From Ceratothoa steindachneri (taxonomy: Eukaryota > Arthropoda > Malacostraca > Isopoda > Cymothoidae), in assembly GCA_963969495.1 (NCBI GenBank), contig OZ018326.1, positions 154,132,306 to 154,196,305 of the forward strand: a stretch of 64,000 nt of DNA, given 5' to 3'. Position numbers and translations under genes: made by a program. This document shows, piece by piece, positions 11,250 to 22,756 of the stretch; the stretch's first letter is position 1; each line of letters begins with the position of its first letter. The notes below the pieces were generated by a model, which was not told where the DNA came from, made no database searches, and was given only the letters and a program-made list of their open reading frames with translations.

Positions 11250-11990
11250 GTTGTGCCCCTCTTAAACCATCAAAATTTCTCAGATTTAAATAAACTTTTC
11301 CGAATTACTAGCCTTGCGCTAAAATTTATTTTCAAATTAAAGAAAAAACCTGAAGTTGATATTCATTTTACTACTTGCTTGTATTGGATTTCTACCATGC
11401 AACTTCAATCCTTCCCTAATGAAAACCAATTTGTCGAAGATGCCCCTAATCAAGATAAAACCCCCAATTCCTGCCCTAGTTAAAGACTTGTTTTTAGATC
11501 AACATGGCTTAATCAGAAGTAAGGGGACAATTTATCAAAGCCTTTCAACGTTTTTCAAACTTACATGGAGTCCCAGATTTTGTTTATAGCAATAATGCTA
11601 AAACTTTTGAACTGGGAGGTAATTTTTTGTCCAATGCTTTGCTATCTAATGAGTTTGAAAATCACATGTTCGCCAACAACATCAAACACCTCATGATTCC
11701 AATTTTTAATCCCTGGTTCGGGAGTGAGTGAGAGTATTTCATTAGTGGTAAAATCATGCCTCTATAAGACAATAGGATGGTCCACATTGGACTGTTTCAA
11801 TTTGCTTACTCTGATTTCCTTCATTCAAAATTCTGTCAATTTTCATCCCCTCACATACCATTCATCCGAGGAAGACCTCATACCTCTGTCACCCAATTCC
11901 TTCCTCAAACTTCACTCCAACTCTAACCTCTCTTTCAAACTCTGAACAGGATGACCCTCTATGGGAACCTGGAACTAACTCTCATGAGAA
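11250..11990 (+). pseudogene. BEL/Pao integrase remnant
   Basis: Pieces in alternating frames: DLFLDQHGLIRSKGTIYQS, the zinc-binding-domain side of BEL integrases, then GQFIKAFQRFSNLHGVPDFV with NNAKTF, the block around the second catalytic acidic residue (SDNA in intact copies; here SNNA). The catalytic aspartate position thus looks lost. Confidence 0.6.
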
Positions 11991-12640
11991 ATTAAACAAG
12001 TCCCTCTAGCACATTACTGAAAAGTTCAAAGCTTTCCGGGGAAATGTGGTATTCCTCATATCTACTATTGTGTGAAAGTGGGGGACATAGTTTTAATTTT
12101 GAGCCCATTCAAGGCCCGTCCCTTCTGGCAGATGTGTCGAATCCTCGAGCTAATCCAGGGTGAAACAACAGGGTCTGAGTCATTACCCAAAGGAGAGGGG
12201 ATGGTCAGGTTTTATGGTACCCCATAAAATTGCTCTACCCATTCTGGGTGGACAGGCCCCAATCCAGCCTCCAGCGATTTGGAAGGTAAGGAAAAGGCCA
12301 CCACAAATGGGAAATTTAAGATAAGGGATTAAACCCAAAGCAACTTGGTTGCTGAAATGACCACCACTCCCCGACCTCAAGGCAAGCTGCCTTGCGAGCA
12401 AAGAGTAAAATTAAGGAAATTCAAGACTAAGAAAACCAAATTGAAATCAGACACCCACCTTTCAAATGCTCACTAGCCATTTCAAACGTGCGCTTCTGTT
12501 TCAAATGCTTGGTCTCCTTTCAAACACGTGCTCCCCTTTCAAATAATTCAAAGCAATTACTCTCTAATACTCTTGTTTTAGTAAACTTTTAAATTTCAAA
12601 AACTTTGACAGTTTCAAAGTTTTCTTTGATGTGTGGTGAG

Positions 12641-13232
12641 TCTATAAGAAAAAATGACTCTGCATTTGCCGGGCTTTCCCACACACGCTGTCCTTGTTGC
12701 CCCCATCTCCCTCATTTGGTTATCTGAGTGCCCCTAAACCCCCTAGGATGCAGGAGAATGAAGTTTCCCTTCCCCCACTCTAGGTTCTTTCCAACTTTTG
12801 AGATTGTCCCAAACACAATTCTCCTTGGTCTCAATGAGCCAACATCTTTACCAAAAACTCCCGATGACAGTTCCATTTCCTCCTCTTCAAAGTACAGTCT
12901 AGTGGTTGTTTTGATGGTAATATCTTAATTCTGAAGCTACTCAAGGTAAGTACACAATTTCTCATTCCTGGGAGAACAGACCTTATCCTTCAGAGTTTCC
13001 CTCTTTTCATCTCTTCCCTGTTTCATGTACCTTTCCAAATTGTGAACAAACGAGGAATCTCTGAGCTGACATCGCTTAGAGAATCTCCCCTGAAAAAAAA
13101 CACCTGTATCTTTACAAAACGTTACTCTTATTTATCAGTTTCTCTTTTCCCTGGCCTTCAGTCAACCCCATTTGTTAAAAAACCAAATACATTGGTTTCC
13201 GCACCTTTCAAGCTTAGGCAGTGGGACTAGCA
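12641..13232 (+). repeat. 3' LTR of BEL/Pao element
   Basis: Partner of the 6199-6786 repeat. It ends GGGACTAGCA at 13232, and the piggyBac-like relic begins within about 15 bases. Confidence 0.8.
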
Positions 13233-13244
13233 CCAGTTTCACAA

Positions 13245-13900
13245 TCACATAATACAAATAAATTGGTATATATTGTTTAAAAACAGCCTACCTCTGAATA
13301 ACAGTATTGACTCATCTATAACTGGCTTTTGGAAAGGTTTCAAATACAAAGTAAATTTACCTTTTATTTGTTCAATGCCCTGAACTTTCCAATCTTTAAT
13401 TTTAGAGGGGTGATCATTATCAACAAAATGCAGGTATTGCAACAACTCATAATAACTGTCACATTTAATGGAGTAACTAAAACATGTAGCTATCAATTGA
13501 TCTCAAGACCAATATTCACTGATAGAGCATTTTTTCACATTGACATCAACAATGAAAACTTTAATCTCAGAACCCCTCATATTAACCTACTCTTCAATAC
13601 TATTCACAATAGTCATTTGTTTTTGTCATTTTTCCTACTAATAATTTATTGAAAAAAGCCATAAAATAGTCAAGCTTAGATTGGCTAACAAAGCTTTCTG
13701 TAATGCCAGAATTGCTTTCATTAAAATGTTACTTATATACTACAAAAGTAGCACTTTCCTCCTAGACAATCTTTATGCATTCATTTTCCTCTGTCCCCTG
13801 TACTAGAGCTATTCAAATCACTTGAATCATCTACATCATGATCATAATTATTACCAGAAATTAAAAAATCATCATAATCACTTTCACTAAAATATATTTT
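13245..13900 (-). mobile_element. piggyBac-like transposase relic
   Basis: The minus-strand frame 13496-13245 reads YYELLQYLHFVDNDHPSKI, then PFQKPVIDESILLFRGRLFL. This is the conserved piggyBac (DDE_Tnp_1_7) block in which LHFxDN precedes the IDESM-FKGR motif carrying a catalytic aspartate. Further along the strand (13900-13780) an acidic serine-rich stretch with DDFLISGNNYDHDVDDSSD resembles the N-terminal region of such transposases. Stops between the two parts and the missing C-terminal end show a dead fragment. Confidence 0.7.
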
Positions 13901-14720
13901 TCATCAATCCCCAATGAAAGGTCTACTATAAAAAAAAATTGTCCTGAGAGGGCATTTTTATTTCTAGGAGAAAATTAGTTAGATACCATACTTTCACAAG
14001 AAGAGAAAAGAGAATATTAAGTTACAAATGGGATTTTTCAACAATTTGGGGTATATGGCACAAGTATGCCATTGAGCACAAAACAAATACTGGGTAGAAA
14101 TGGCTAAGAGAAAGGAGATTAACAGAGTGAAAAAATTACTGATATTGTTAATGATAGGAGTGCACAGTACAGTTTTTAAGAGGGAGCATACTTGAGGGTT
14201 CTGCATGAAGATAAACCCTGAGTGGATGAGACAGGGCAGTACTTACCATCTCTTTGAAGGGTTAATGGTAAGGTAGCATTTGCTTAACAGGGAATAAAGG
14301 GGTAAAGTGGGCTACTTATGCATGCTGAGCCATTTTATGAGAAAATGGTTTGGATGACAAAGTTTAGCAAGTTGCCCATGTCTTGCAAAGTAAGCACTAA
14401 CTTTGGACTACTTAAATGATTATAGCAATGGTATAGAATTAATCAATTGGGAAAATTGCATGGAAATTTTTTAGGAATTAGAGTTACACATATTCTTTAA
14501 TTCTTTTTATGACTCCAGTATAAAGGTAATCATAATATCTTACAAACATGATGCACCAAATTAATAAGTACAAAATAACTGGATCATTAAAGTTTTCCAA
14601 GGTTTCCATTTATAAGTAAACCTTGTTTAAGGCTTTATATAATTATAAAAACACCATCATTGTCTTTCCACAATGTAATTTCTCAATAGACAATTATTAA
14701 TAAAAAAAGCGTCATCTTAC
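13901..14720. other. Intronic sequence, nothing recognised
   Basis: AT-rich DNA downstream of PDCD2L exon 4, beginning with that exon's GTAAGA donor. No exon or element motif was identified. Confidence 0.45.
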
Positions 14721-14888
14721 CTTAAAAAGAGCCGGGATATCAGTAGTGGGCTGCTCAGGGGAATCCACTGCAATCATATCTCCTTCAGGGCCTTCAATAA
14801 CAGCAGTTGCTTCCATGCTATCATCTCCACTCCCTCCCTGAGCTCCAACTGCACCACATAATGCATCATTTGCATTACTGTCTCCCTT
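14721..14888 (-). CDS. PDCD2L: PDCD2L exon 4 (linker before C-terminal domain)
   Basis: The acceptor CTGCAG ends at 14889 and the donor GTAAGA starts at 14720. The 168-bp exon has 56 codons, phase 0 on both sides. It begins KGDSNANDALCG and contains VIEGPEGDMIAVDSPEQP and IPALFK. In insect trus proteins an IEG...VDLP...ALF stretch lies at this place, just before the YYISV start of the C-terminal domain, and this is why I assign the exon to PDCD2L. The stretch is low-complexity and acidic at its start. The next exon should begin close to the YYISV-like motif but is not visible. Confidence 0.75.
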
Positions 14889-16333
14889 CTGCAGCAAGAA
14901 ATGTGAATGTAGTATTCTTAAGCTTTGATTTCAAATAACATTTTGATCTACTCTTATAATCTTTGAAGTTTGCTTCAAAAATATTCACCATTTTCAATAT
15001 TTTTTTTGCTTAAAAAATGATGGCAATAACTAGAACTATTAATTTTTGTTCTAAAGAAAATAACAAGTAGTATTAATTTCTCCTCTAAAAAAATATAGTT
15101 TTTTTTGTGGGGGGGTGGAATGACTGACAATTGATGCATATGCATCCTACTTAGCACATACTGTGATCAGGATTGAGAAGGAAAATGGCATGTGGGGGTG
15201 GGAGGGTGGGTGAAGAACAAAAACAATTATATTAGAGGCGAGTTGCAGGAAGCAGTGAGCATGTAGGAGAAGGTAAGTTTGATAGGGCAGGTGATACAGA
15301 TGGGAGGGAGGTCACAAGAAATAACATATTCCTGGGTTAGCTTTGTGATATCCAGGAAGACGCAAGCCAGTACCATTTCTTTATGGTGCACGTATTGGAA
15401 AGATGAGATCAATAAAGAGTGTAGTAATGCGGTGAAGTTTGGTGAGAGAGGGAGTTTGCCAGGCAGCTAGCCATTGTGCCCAAAGGCTATCTCTCTCTCC
15501 ATATGTGGAAGGAGATTAGTGAAAGGAAGGGGGACTGGATATGATGAGTCAGAGGTAAAGAGTCCGGTAGGGAAGGAAGGTTGCATCTGACATAGAGGCT
15601 GGGTATGCTTGAAGTTAGAAACTCTTGTAGCCAGTCAAACCCCAGTTCAGAATTGGATCATGGTGACAGAGGGTTGCGGGTGATATCGAGTTGTACACTA
15701 CATAGCCATATTCCGATCTGGACTGTTCAAGGGTTCTGTAGAGGCAAACCAAAGTACAGTGATCAAAACCCCATGTATTGTTTGATATACTTACTTTATT
15801 TGTTTGCCTCCTTACCTCTCTTCAGTGAGACAGACAGCCCCAGGAATGCCACAACTTTCCCCAGGTGGGGTCCACAGCTCCTTAGTGATGTGATAGAGTA
15901 TGTGTTGCATGCAAGTGTGAGGTTAGGGCAATCAAAAGAGGTGTTTTGTGTTTTCTAGGGCTGTAATGATGCAGTGAAGCTGAGAAATGAGATTCTGGAA
16001 TAACTTGGGATGAATGGTGTGTGGAATTGGAAATGGGTATCGGTTGATGGCATTGATGGTAGTGGGTGATATGAATGGAGGAATAGGTCACAGAATAGGA
16101 GATGGGATAATTAGAGCTTTTGCTACACCTGGAGATATTAAAAATGGAGAGTGAATGGCAAGGTTTTATGCTGAAAGAAACATATGTAGCAAACATATTC
16201 TTTAAACACAAGAATGTGCATAAATACACATGGGTTGGGCATAGGAGAAGGAGAGAACTTAAGAGTATAAGTAATATGTGCTTAGTAAGAAAGTTATATG
16301 CTGCAGGGTGTATTTGATGTGAAAGCTGCAAGA
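14889..16333. other. PDCD2L intron 3, left part; nothing recognised
   Basis: Apart from G-runs near 15107-15115 and 15190-15210, no element, exon or RNA gene was recognised. Confidence 0.4.
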
Positions 16334-16529
16334 TTTTTTTTTTTAGGGGCTATATGGCGACTGCCCACTTAGGCATAAGTCGCCGTAAATAAACAGCCTA
16401 GTTTTAGGCTACTTTAAAAAATTTGAACAGAAAACAACAATTAAAATAAATAACAGTTAGGAAGCAATAACAAAACAATAGCAAAAACAACTAAACCTAG
16501 TTAAATGAAAGGGAGAAGGCTGGCCTCCC

Positions 16530-17490
16530 CCCAAAAGTCAACAAGTCCACCAGTCAATGAGCACGCACTCGTCCCCGAGTACAAAGGACAGGCGGTAGCA
16601 ACCCCGCCCATCCAGGTACCGGGACAGGTATCGTGCGCGAAGATCACCGACAGGGACATTCGACAAGAATGTGCCGGACAGTCTGGGGGACGACGCAGTC
16701 GCCGCAATAGGGCGCAGGCGAGCGCTCCATCAAATAGCGATGCGTCACACGAGTGTGTCCGATTCGGAGACGACAGAAAGCGACCTGAGCAGTCGCGACA
16801 TTGGGGGATAGGTCCATGGGAACAGTCGCAGCGCAATGGCACGCAACTTAAGTTCCCTTCGACCGTCTCCCATCTTCTTTGACAAGCAGTCCGAAGAGCT
16901 GCCCGTATTCCTGCCATGTAGTCGGTGTGAGGAAGAGCGAAACGCTGGTCCGGTCGCAGAGTCCTCGCGGACTCGTTGGCGCCCTCATTCCCCGCAATTC
17001 CTACATGTCCAGGATCCCATCAGAAGATAATCTCGACAACTGCCCGGCTCGCCAAAACCGTGGCGTCACAGATATCGCGAACCAGGGAATGCGGAGATTC
17101 CAATGCCCAGAGAGCACTCAGGGCGCTTTGTGAGTCGCTATAGATCACAATCCGGATCCGAACCGGGCACGTCGCGTAATCTCCCGTACCGAGTGGTGTA
17201 TTGCCACCAGCTCGGCCGTGAAGACAGACGCAGCGCCCCGCTGACTTCAAACAGAGGGGATACGGCGTGGAAGCCGACCCCCTCATGGGACTTGGAACCA
17301 TCCATATACACTGGCACAGTTCCAGCGTGACACGAGGTATGCTCCAAAAAGGTCGAACGCAATACTCCCGGCGCTGTAAAAGCTTTGGGAGCAGAGGCGT
17401 AGCGACAAATAGCCAAATGTGGTACCCTCCAGGAGGCGTCCTGGGAAGAACCAGGGGCGCCACCGGCCCGAGGCTATACCTTGCTCTCAA
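16530..17490 (-). pseudogene. LINE copy 1 RNase H and C-terminal Cys/His region
   Basis: The minus strand carries GTVPVYMDGSKSHEGVGFHA (DGS, first RNase H acidic residue), a decayed stretch where ELVAI is readable in copy 2, and RIVIYSDSQSALSAL (a further catalytic aspartate). It then has CYLRIGHT-type and APYCGDC-type sequence around 16690-16790, typical of the C-terminal zinc-finger-like end of I/jockey-like ORF2 proteins. Frames change at least twice. Confidence 0.7.
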
Positions 17491-17520
17491 AGGAGTTTCC
17501 TGGCCCTAAACCCAAAGGGC

Positions 17521-19326
17521 TTAGGGCTTAGGTGAGACGTCGGTCGAATACAAGACCAAGGAAACGGTGCGATTCAACCACATCCAGGCGCACCCCATTA
17601 AGAAACAAATCTGGGTCTGGGTACGACTCTGGAGTCGACGCTCCAGAGTTGGCATCTGGGCCGCGCCAAAAGAGATCGAAAGGTCGTCCACGTAGAGCGT
17701 AGCGAGAACATCTTCCGGCAGCACCGAGGTGATGCCGTTGATGCTCAGGGCAAAGAGTGTGACACTGAGGACACTTCCCTGGGGGACACCCTCTTCCTGC
17801 TCCTTTGGGCCGGAGAGGGCTCCCCCCACACGTACGCGGAATCGACGATCTCGCAAAAATTCAGATATAAACATTGGTAGGCGTCCCCTCGCCCCTATCG
17901 TGTGGAGAGTCTCCATGATACCGTATCGCCATGCGGTATCATAGGCCTTCTCCAGATCGAGAAAGACCGTGGCGTAGTGCTGTCTACGAAGGAAAGCCTC
18001 GCAGACGGCATTTTCCAGTCGGAGCAGAGCATCCGACGTGGAGTGGAACTTGCGGAAGCCGCACTGTGCGAGAGACAGATGGCCTCCGCTGTCCAGGAAA
18101 AAGGCTAGTCTAACATTTACCAATTTCTCCATCAACTTGCACACGCAAGAGGTTAGAGAGATTGGGCGGAAACCGGTCGAAGTAGAGTGATCTCTCCCCG
18201 GTTTGCGAAAGGCGAGCACAGTAGCGATTCGCCAGGAGTCTGGGAGAAGACCTTCCACCCAGATACTGTTGAACAAATCTAACAGAAAGGCCATGCCTCG
18301 CTCACTCAGGTGTCCAAGCATGGCGTACGGGACATCGTCCGGACCATGGGCGGTGTCCGCGCACGAAGCGAGAGCGGAACGCAACTCACTCACAGTAAAC
18401 TTGTCGTTGAAGGGTTCTCCGCCTCTGGAGGTAAAGTCCAGCCGGCGACCTTCCGTGACATCACGACGTGCATTGAATGTTGGCGGAGCAGCATCACGGC
18501 TAGAGAATGCGGAAAAAGCGGTCGCTAAGGATTCCGCCACGGACGCGGGGTCCGAGATTGCGGTCCCATTCTCCTGGAGAACGGGAGGGGGGTCCTGCGA
18601 GAACTTGTCCCGAATCCTTTTGACTCGCTTCCACACCTCTGCCAGAGGGGTCTTCCCGTTAAGTGAAGACACGTATGCCCGCCAAGAAGAGCGGCGGACG
18701 TGCTTCGAAATATACCGGAACCTAGCCCTAGCCCGACGAAATTCAGCGACAGTGAAATCGTTCGGGCGGCGCTTATAGCGCATGTAGGCATAACGCTTCT
18801 GTTTGAGGGCCGTCTCACACTCGGCCGACCACCATGGGAGTGGTCGGGGTTCAAAACGGCCAGACGTCCTAGGAATAGTATTCAGGCCCACGGCGATGAG
18901 ATTGCTGGAGAAGAACTCAACAGCCTCATCTCCCGACCTAAACTCCTCGACTGAGATAGAGAATTCAGTCATTCCATCAAATGCAGGCCACCGTGCCCGC
19001 GCCAAGCACCACCAAGGTGGGCTCTCAGGTGGCCGTTGTCCTGAAAATAATATTTGAATGGAAAAGTGATCACTACCATGGAGGTCATCGACCACCTCCC
19101 AATCAAAATCAGGCTGTTCATCCGAAGAGCACAAAGATAGATCAAGGCAAGAAAATGAAGCGGTTCTCGGGCAGTTTTTCATAAACACATCCACATTTAG
19201 GACAACTATCCCAAGCTCTTTGATCAGATCTGCAAGGACTTGTCCCCTGGAATTTATTGAGTAATATTCCCAGAGAGGATGTCTGCCATTCAGATCTCCA
19301 AGTATGAAAAGGGCCTCGGCAACCAT
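17521..19326 (-). CDS. LINE copy 1 reverse transcriptase ORF (601 codons)
   Basis: This is the longest open frame of the copy. N-terminally it has the end of the endonuclease: FILGDLNGRHPLWEYYS and, around residue 85, GSDHFSI, the conserved SDH catalytic block. The RT follows, with GFRPISLTSCVCKLMEKL and CGFRKFHST. The palm block is FLDLEKAYDTAW, followed by EGVPQGSVLSVTLFALSI and LYVDDLSISF with the YVDD catalytic pair. The frame is lost about 45 residues after YVDD, before the thumb and RNase H, so the protein is truncated. The listed methionine is internal; the natural ORF2 start lies upstream in another frame. It would copy element RNA at a nicked chromosomal target. Confidence 0.85.
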   Translation of the reverse strand: MVAEALFILGDLNGRHPLWEYYSINSRGQVLADLIKELGIVVLNVDVFMKNCPRTASFSCLDLSLCSSDEQPDFDWEVVDDLHGSDHFSIQILFSGQRPPESPPWWCLARARWPAFDGMTEFSISVEEFRSGDEAVEFFSSNLIAVGLNTIPRTSGRFEPRPLPWWSAECETALKQKRYAYMRYKRRPNDFTVAEFRRARARFRYISKHVRRSSWRAYVSSLNGKTPLAEVWKRVKRIRDKFSQDPPPVLQENGTAISDPASVAESLATAFSAFSSRDAAPPTFNARRDVTEGRRLDFTSRGGEPFNDKFTVSELRSALASCADTAHGPDDVPYAMLGHLSERGMAFLLDLFNSIWVEGLLPDSWRIATVLAFRKPGRDHSTSTGFRPISLTSCVCKLMEKLVNVRLAFFLDSGGHLSLAQCGFRKFHSTSDALLRLENAVCEAFLRRQHYATVFLDLEKAYDTAWRYGIMETLHTIGARGRLPMFISEFLRDRRFRVRVGGALSGPKEQEEGVPQGSVLSVTLFALSINGITSVLPEDVLATLYVDDLSISFGAAQMPTLERRLQSRTQTQICFLMGCAWMWLNRTVSLVLYSTDVSPKP

Positions 19327-19840
19327 GCCACGACACAGCGGAAGTCCCCCACATCGAAGTCAGCTGACGGTGGAATGTAGACAGAAATAACTGTATACCT
19401 CCTATCCAGGTGAAGCTGCACAACCACTGCCTAAAAGGAGGTATCGAAAGTGAAAAGAACGGAGACATCCTGCCGAGTGTAAACAGCGCATCCCACAGCC
19501 CGGCCCCCATCTCGTGGTGGTGGGGCCGCAAAACCCTTATACCCTGGGAGGGCAGGCAGGGTACACGCGCCTAATATGGTCTCCTGCAGAAAAATAGCTA
19601 ACGGGGAAAGGTACGAGACGAGCCTCCGCAGCTCCTCCCAGTTGGCCCGGAGTCCATGGCAATTCCATTGAAGGAATATGCCCTCCAGGCGTAGCTCGGA
19701 GGAAACGCGAGGGCCCTCTTCGAACAGAAGACCCTCACGGGGATGGCTGTATGCTTCCTGGAGGCAGAACCCCAGGCCCTGTTGGCCGGACAATGCGCTG
19801 TCACCTTCGAGGAATTATTAGGGGAGGTTGGGCTCGCCAT
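19327..19840 (-). pseudogene. LINE copy 1 endonuclease N-terminal part
   Basis: Frame fragments read FLQWNCHGLRANWEELRRLV and LAIFLQETILG, the start of an apurinic-type LINE endonuclease (N and E of the metal site). PPPRDGGRAVGCAVYTRQDV and a segment with VVVQLHLDRRYT follow. At least two frame changes separate this from the RT frame. Confidence 0.75.
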
Positions 19841-19868
19841 GCAAGTCTTTTCCTCCCTCCACCTCGAA

Positions 19869-21672
19869 ACCTTAGGCGGGCGTTACGGCTTCGGGGGCGA
19901 GGGGGCCCTGTTTTAGAGGATCCACCGTCTCCGAGCCAATCAGCCTACCACTAGGCGTGGGCAAAGGGGCCGAAGCTCCTTTGTTGCTGTCTTCCTTTCG
20001 AGGGACAGCTTTAGGAACCCCGGGAGATGGCCTGGTGACCAACTTCAGGGGTGTTGTCTCCTGTGAGTCTAATGACTCAGTGGAGGCGCTTGACCGTTTC
20101 GCCTTACGGTAAACGGTCACGCTGGGAGAAGGGGGCGGGCCCTGGTTTTAGCCGGGGCTGGGTGTGAATCCTTTGTGCCACTAGCTTTACCAGGGGAGCG
20201 TCAGGGTTGAGTAGAACCCGCAGAAGGGCTCCGAATGGGCGCGGAAACAACCATGCTTGTTCGCCTGGATGGGCCAGGAGCAGAGGGTGTCTTTCTAACC
20301 ATTGAGGCGTAAGATGTCCCAGGCTGAGCCGGGCGCGCCAGGACAATGTCATTAGCCTGGCGGAATGAGAGTCGCTCCTGGGTCTGAGCAGCGAAGACTT
20401 CTTTCTCAAGGAGATATGCACCACATTGCTTCAAAGAAGTGGGGTGTGGCTCTCTGCAATTGACACACTTGGCCACACACGATTTGGATTTATCATGTGC
20501 AGCCCTGCATAAATTTACACATACTTCAGGGGACCCTGACTTTGCACGACTTCATGAACGATTCGTACGGCCAAAGCCGTACCAGGGGAGCGTCAGGGTT
20601 GAGTAGAACCCGCAGAAGGGCTCCGAATGGGCGCGGAAACAACCATGCTTGTTCGCCTGGATGGGCCAGGAGCAGAGGGTGTCTTTCTAACCATTGAGGC
20701 GTAAGATGTCCCAGGCTGAGCCGGGCGCGCCAGGACAATGTCATTAGCCTGGCGGAATGAGAGTCGCTCCTGGGTCTGAGCAGCGAAGACTTCTTTCTCA
20801 AGGAGATATGCACCACATTGCTTCAAAGAAGTGGGGTGTGGCTCTCTGCAATTGACACACTTGGCCACACACGATTTGGATTTATCATGTGCAGCCCTGC
20901 ATAAATTTACACATACTTCAGGGGACCCTGACTTTGCACGACTTCATGAACGATTCGTACGGCCAAAGCAGTGACAGTAATAGCACCACCGCGGCAGAGG
21001 CACGAATGCCTTCACATGGTAGCGGTACCAACTGTCACGCACCGACTCAGGGAGCGTGTCACAGTCGAACGCGATGAAGAGTTTAGGAGTGGGTCTCGAG
21101 GCCCCTCCCTGTTTTCTAATCACATGTTCGACCTTGATCGCCCCATGGTGGGCCAGTTCTAAGGTGATGTCCTCTATGGAGTAGTCAATGAGTTCCCTCG
21201 CATAAACTACTCCTTTCATAAAGTTCATGGTAGAGTGCGGCGTCACACTCACAAGGATGGTATGAATTGTCCGAAGAGCACTTATCTTGGCCACCTCAGA
21301 GGGATCCGCCGCATTCGCCAGAAGGCTCCCGTCCGAGAAACGGGTCACCTTCGGCTCTACCAATTACACTAGCTAATGCCCTCCTCTGATGGATCATATT
21401 GCCCTTGGCCAACATGATGCCATCAGTGGAGCGAATAACGAGGAAGAGTTTGAAGCCAAACAAGCTCGAAAATGCCAGGTAACCTCTAAATGAGGAAGCC
21501 CGATGTTATCAAGGCTCCTGGTAGTCGCAGGGGCACCGGTCGGGGGAGATCCCTCCCCTCCTTGTACTGCCTTGGAAACCTGGGCCGTTTGAGGAGGACC
21601 TTGCATAGGGGCGGATCCGGGTTCGGTGCTTGCCACCGAGCCCGGATTCCCTCCTATGGAAAGCCCTACCAT
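19869..21672 (-). pseudogene. LINE copy 1 ORF1 (gag-like), with internal duplication
   Basis: Minus-strand pieces from 21363 down read KVTRFSDGSLLANAADPSEV and IDYSIEDITLELAHHGAIKV, then the cysteine-rich segment WCYYCHCFGRTNRS, KCVNCREPHPTSLKQC. These give CCHC-like zinc knuckles expected to bind the element RNA. The C-terminal part is proline- and serine-rich. A 390-bp segment of this ORF is present twice in tandem (20188-20577 and 20580-20969), which shifts the frame because the offset is 392. An N-terminal piece lies at 21394-21672. Confidence 0.75.
20188..20969. repeat. Tandem duplication of 390 bp (offset 392)
   Basis: 20188-20577 and 20580-20969 read as the same sequence by eye, including two identical 91-codon minus-strand frames. 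The duplicated unit covers the zinc-knuckle and proline-rich part of LINE ORF1. Copies 2 and 3 have a single unit. Confidence 0.9.
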
Positions 21673-22756
21673 CTGAGACTAGGTTGCCTCAAGGACCATG
21701 TCTATCTCAGGGGGGAGGCCTCCAGTTGGCCATCCTCCCACAGGACATTGCAGGTCCTGTTGGCAGCATTGTCACTAGTCACATGTGGGGACGCACAAGC
21801 CTTGACCCCGGCAAGGTTTAATATTCTTGCTGGCAGGTCTTTTGAGGGAAGCGACCGTAGGGGCCTGGCTTCCCTCTCCCCCCCTAAGGGGGTTTGCCTT
21901 ACCGAGCCGCTTCACTGGGGGGCGATCGGCTATGAGCTGCCTGCTGGCTTTCTTGGCAGTCCCCTTGGAAAGAAAAAGGTAGGTGCCCGAAAGCACCTCC
22001 TGAGAAGGGGGTGAGGGGGAGTCCCCTACACCCGTAGGCGAAAGAGAGGAGTAAGCCTACTCTCCGGTTAGAGAAATATGGAGGGTCCTCTGCGCAAGCA
22101 CAGGGGGAAGAGACACCTATTTTTTCTGTGGAGAACCCGAGGGCGGCTCCGTTGATGAACAAGGGGGAAATGGGTAGAGATTTAGGATTAATTTTTTCAT
22201 TCAAGGGCATGGTGACCCTATTTGTTCCACGGGAAGCAATCGCTCATCACCCCTCACAGTAGTCCACTCTGCAAGGGATGAGTACAGGACCTGGCAAAAC
22301 CAGGTGCCGCCATTTTGGACCACCCCTCCTGCCTGGTGGCCTGGCAGTCCCTCAGCATAGCCACACGGCGTAAAAAAATTAATAGAGTGTGAAGTGAGAA
22401 GGAAAGGGCATGTGAGGAAGGTATGTGTGGGGATGAAGCAGTTTGTTAAAAACCCACCATCCCGGAACATTGTCCCCTCCCCCCTCAGCCCCGATCCGGG
22501 ATGGTTGGCTGAGAAGAGGGTCAGCATCTACCCTGTGAAATTAGAGGCTGACCAGAAAAAGTTGTGGGAGAGGTTGTATGAAAAGCGATGAAGTAAGGGA
22601 GAAATACAGGCTGTCTGAAAGGAGAAGAGGCTAAGCTGGGGTCGGACGGGGTGCTGAGTCCCATCAGCATGGCAAATCGCCGTGCCCCTTACGGGGAGGG
22701 GAGGTGACTACATGATATAGCATTAAGCCCACAAAACTTCATATACTTTGACTTAC

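Larger units (their letters stand above)
6199..13232 (+). mobile_element. BEL/Pao LTR retrotransposon, degenerate
   Basis: Two direct repeats of about 590 bp (6199-6786 and 12641-13232) flank about 5.9 kb. Inside, in the BEL/Pao order, are remnants of gag, protease, reverse transcriptase and integrase. All reading frames are broken many times and the LTRs differ at many positions, so this is an old insertion. The 5' LTR begins TGTAAG and both LTRs end GACTAGCA, consistent with TG...CA ends. A convincing target duplication was not seen. Confidence 0.8.
16334..22706 (-). mobile_element. I-superfamily LINE, copy 1 (full span, inactive)
   Basis: Starting from its 5' end at about 22706, the copy has a GC-rich 5' untranslated region, a gag-type ORF1, then an ORF2 with endonuclease, reverse transcriptase, RNase H and a C-terminal zinc-finger-like block. 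It ends at a T11 run (16334-16344), a poly(A) tail on the minus strand. A domain order that includes RNase H places it in the I superfamily. It lies in PDCD2L intron 3 in the same sense as the gene. Frameshifts separate the domains, so it cannot work as it stands, but the RT frame is open for 601 codons. Copies 2 and 3 of the same family lie at 27.5-43.2 kb. Confidence 0.85.

Noticed and set aside
13994..14206. Hydrophobic 70-codon minus-strand frame
   Set aside because: T-rich DNA gives Leu/Ile/Phe-rich frames by composition; no context or motif supports a gene, and it does not match the expected PDCD2L C-terminal exon.
15882..16331. 149-codon minus-strand frame upstream of LINE copy 1's 3' end
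   Set aside because: Ser/His/Thr-rich with no recognisable domain, lies in PDCD2L intron 3, and has no splice-site or homology support.
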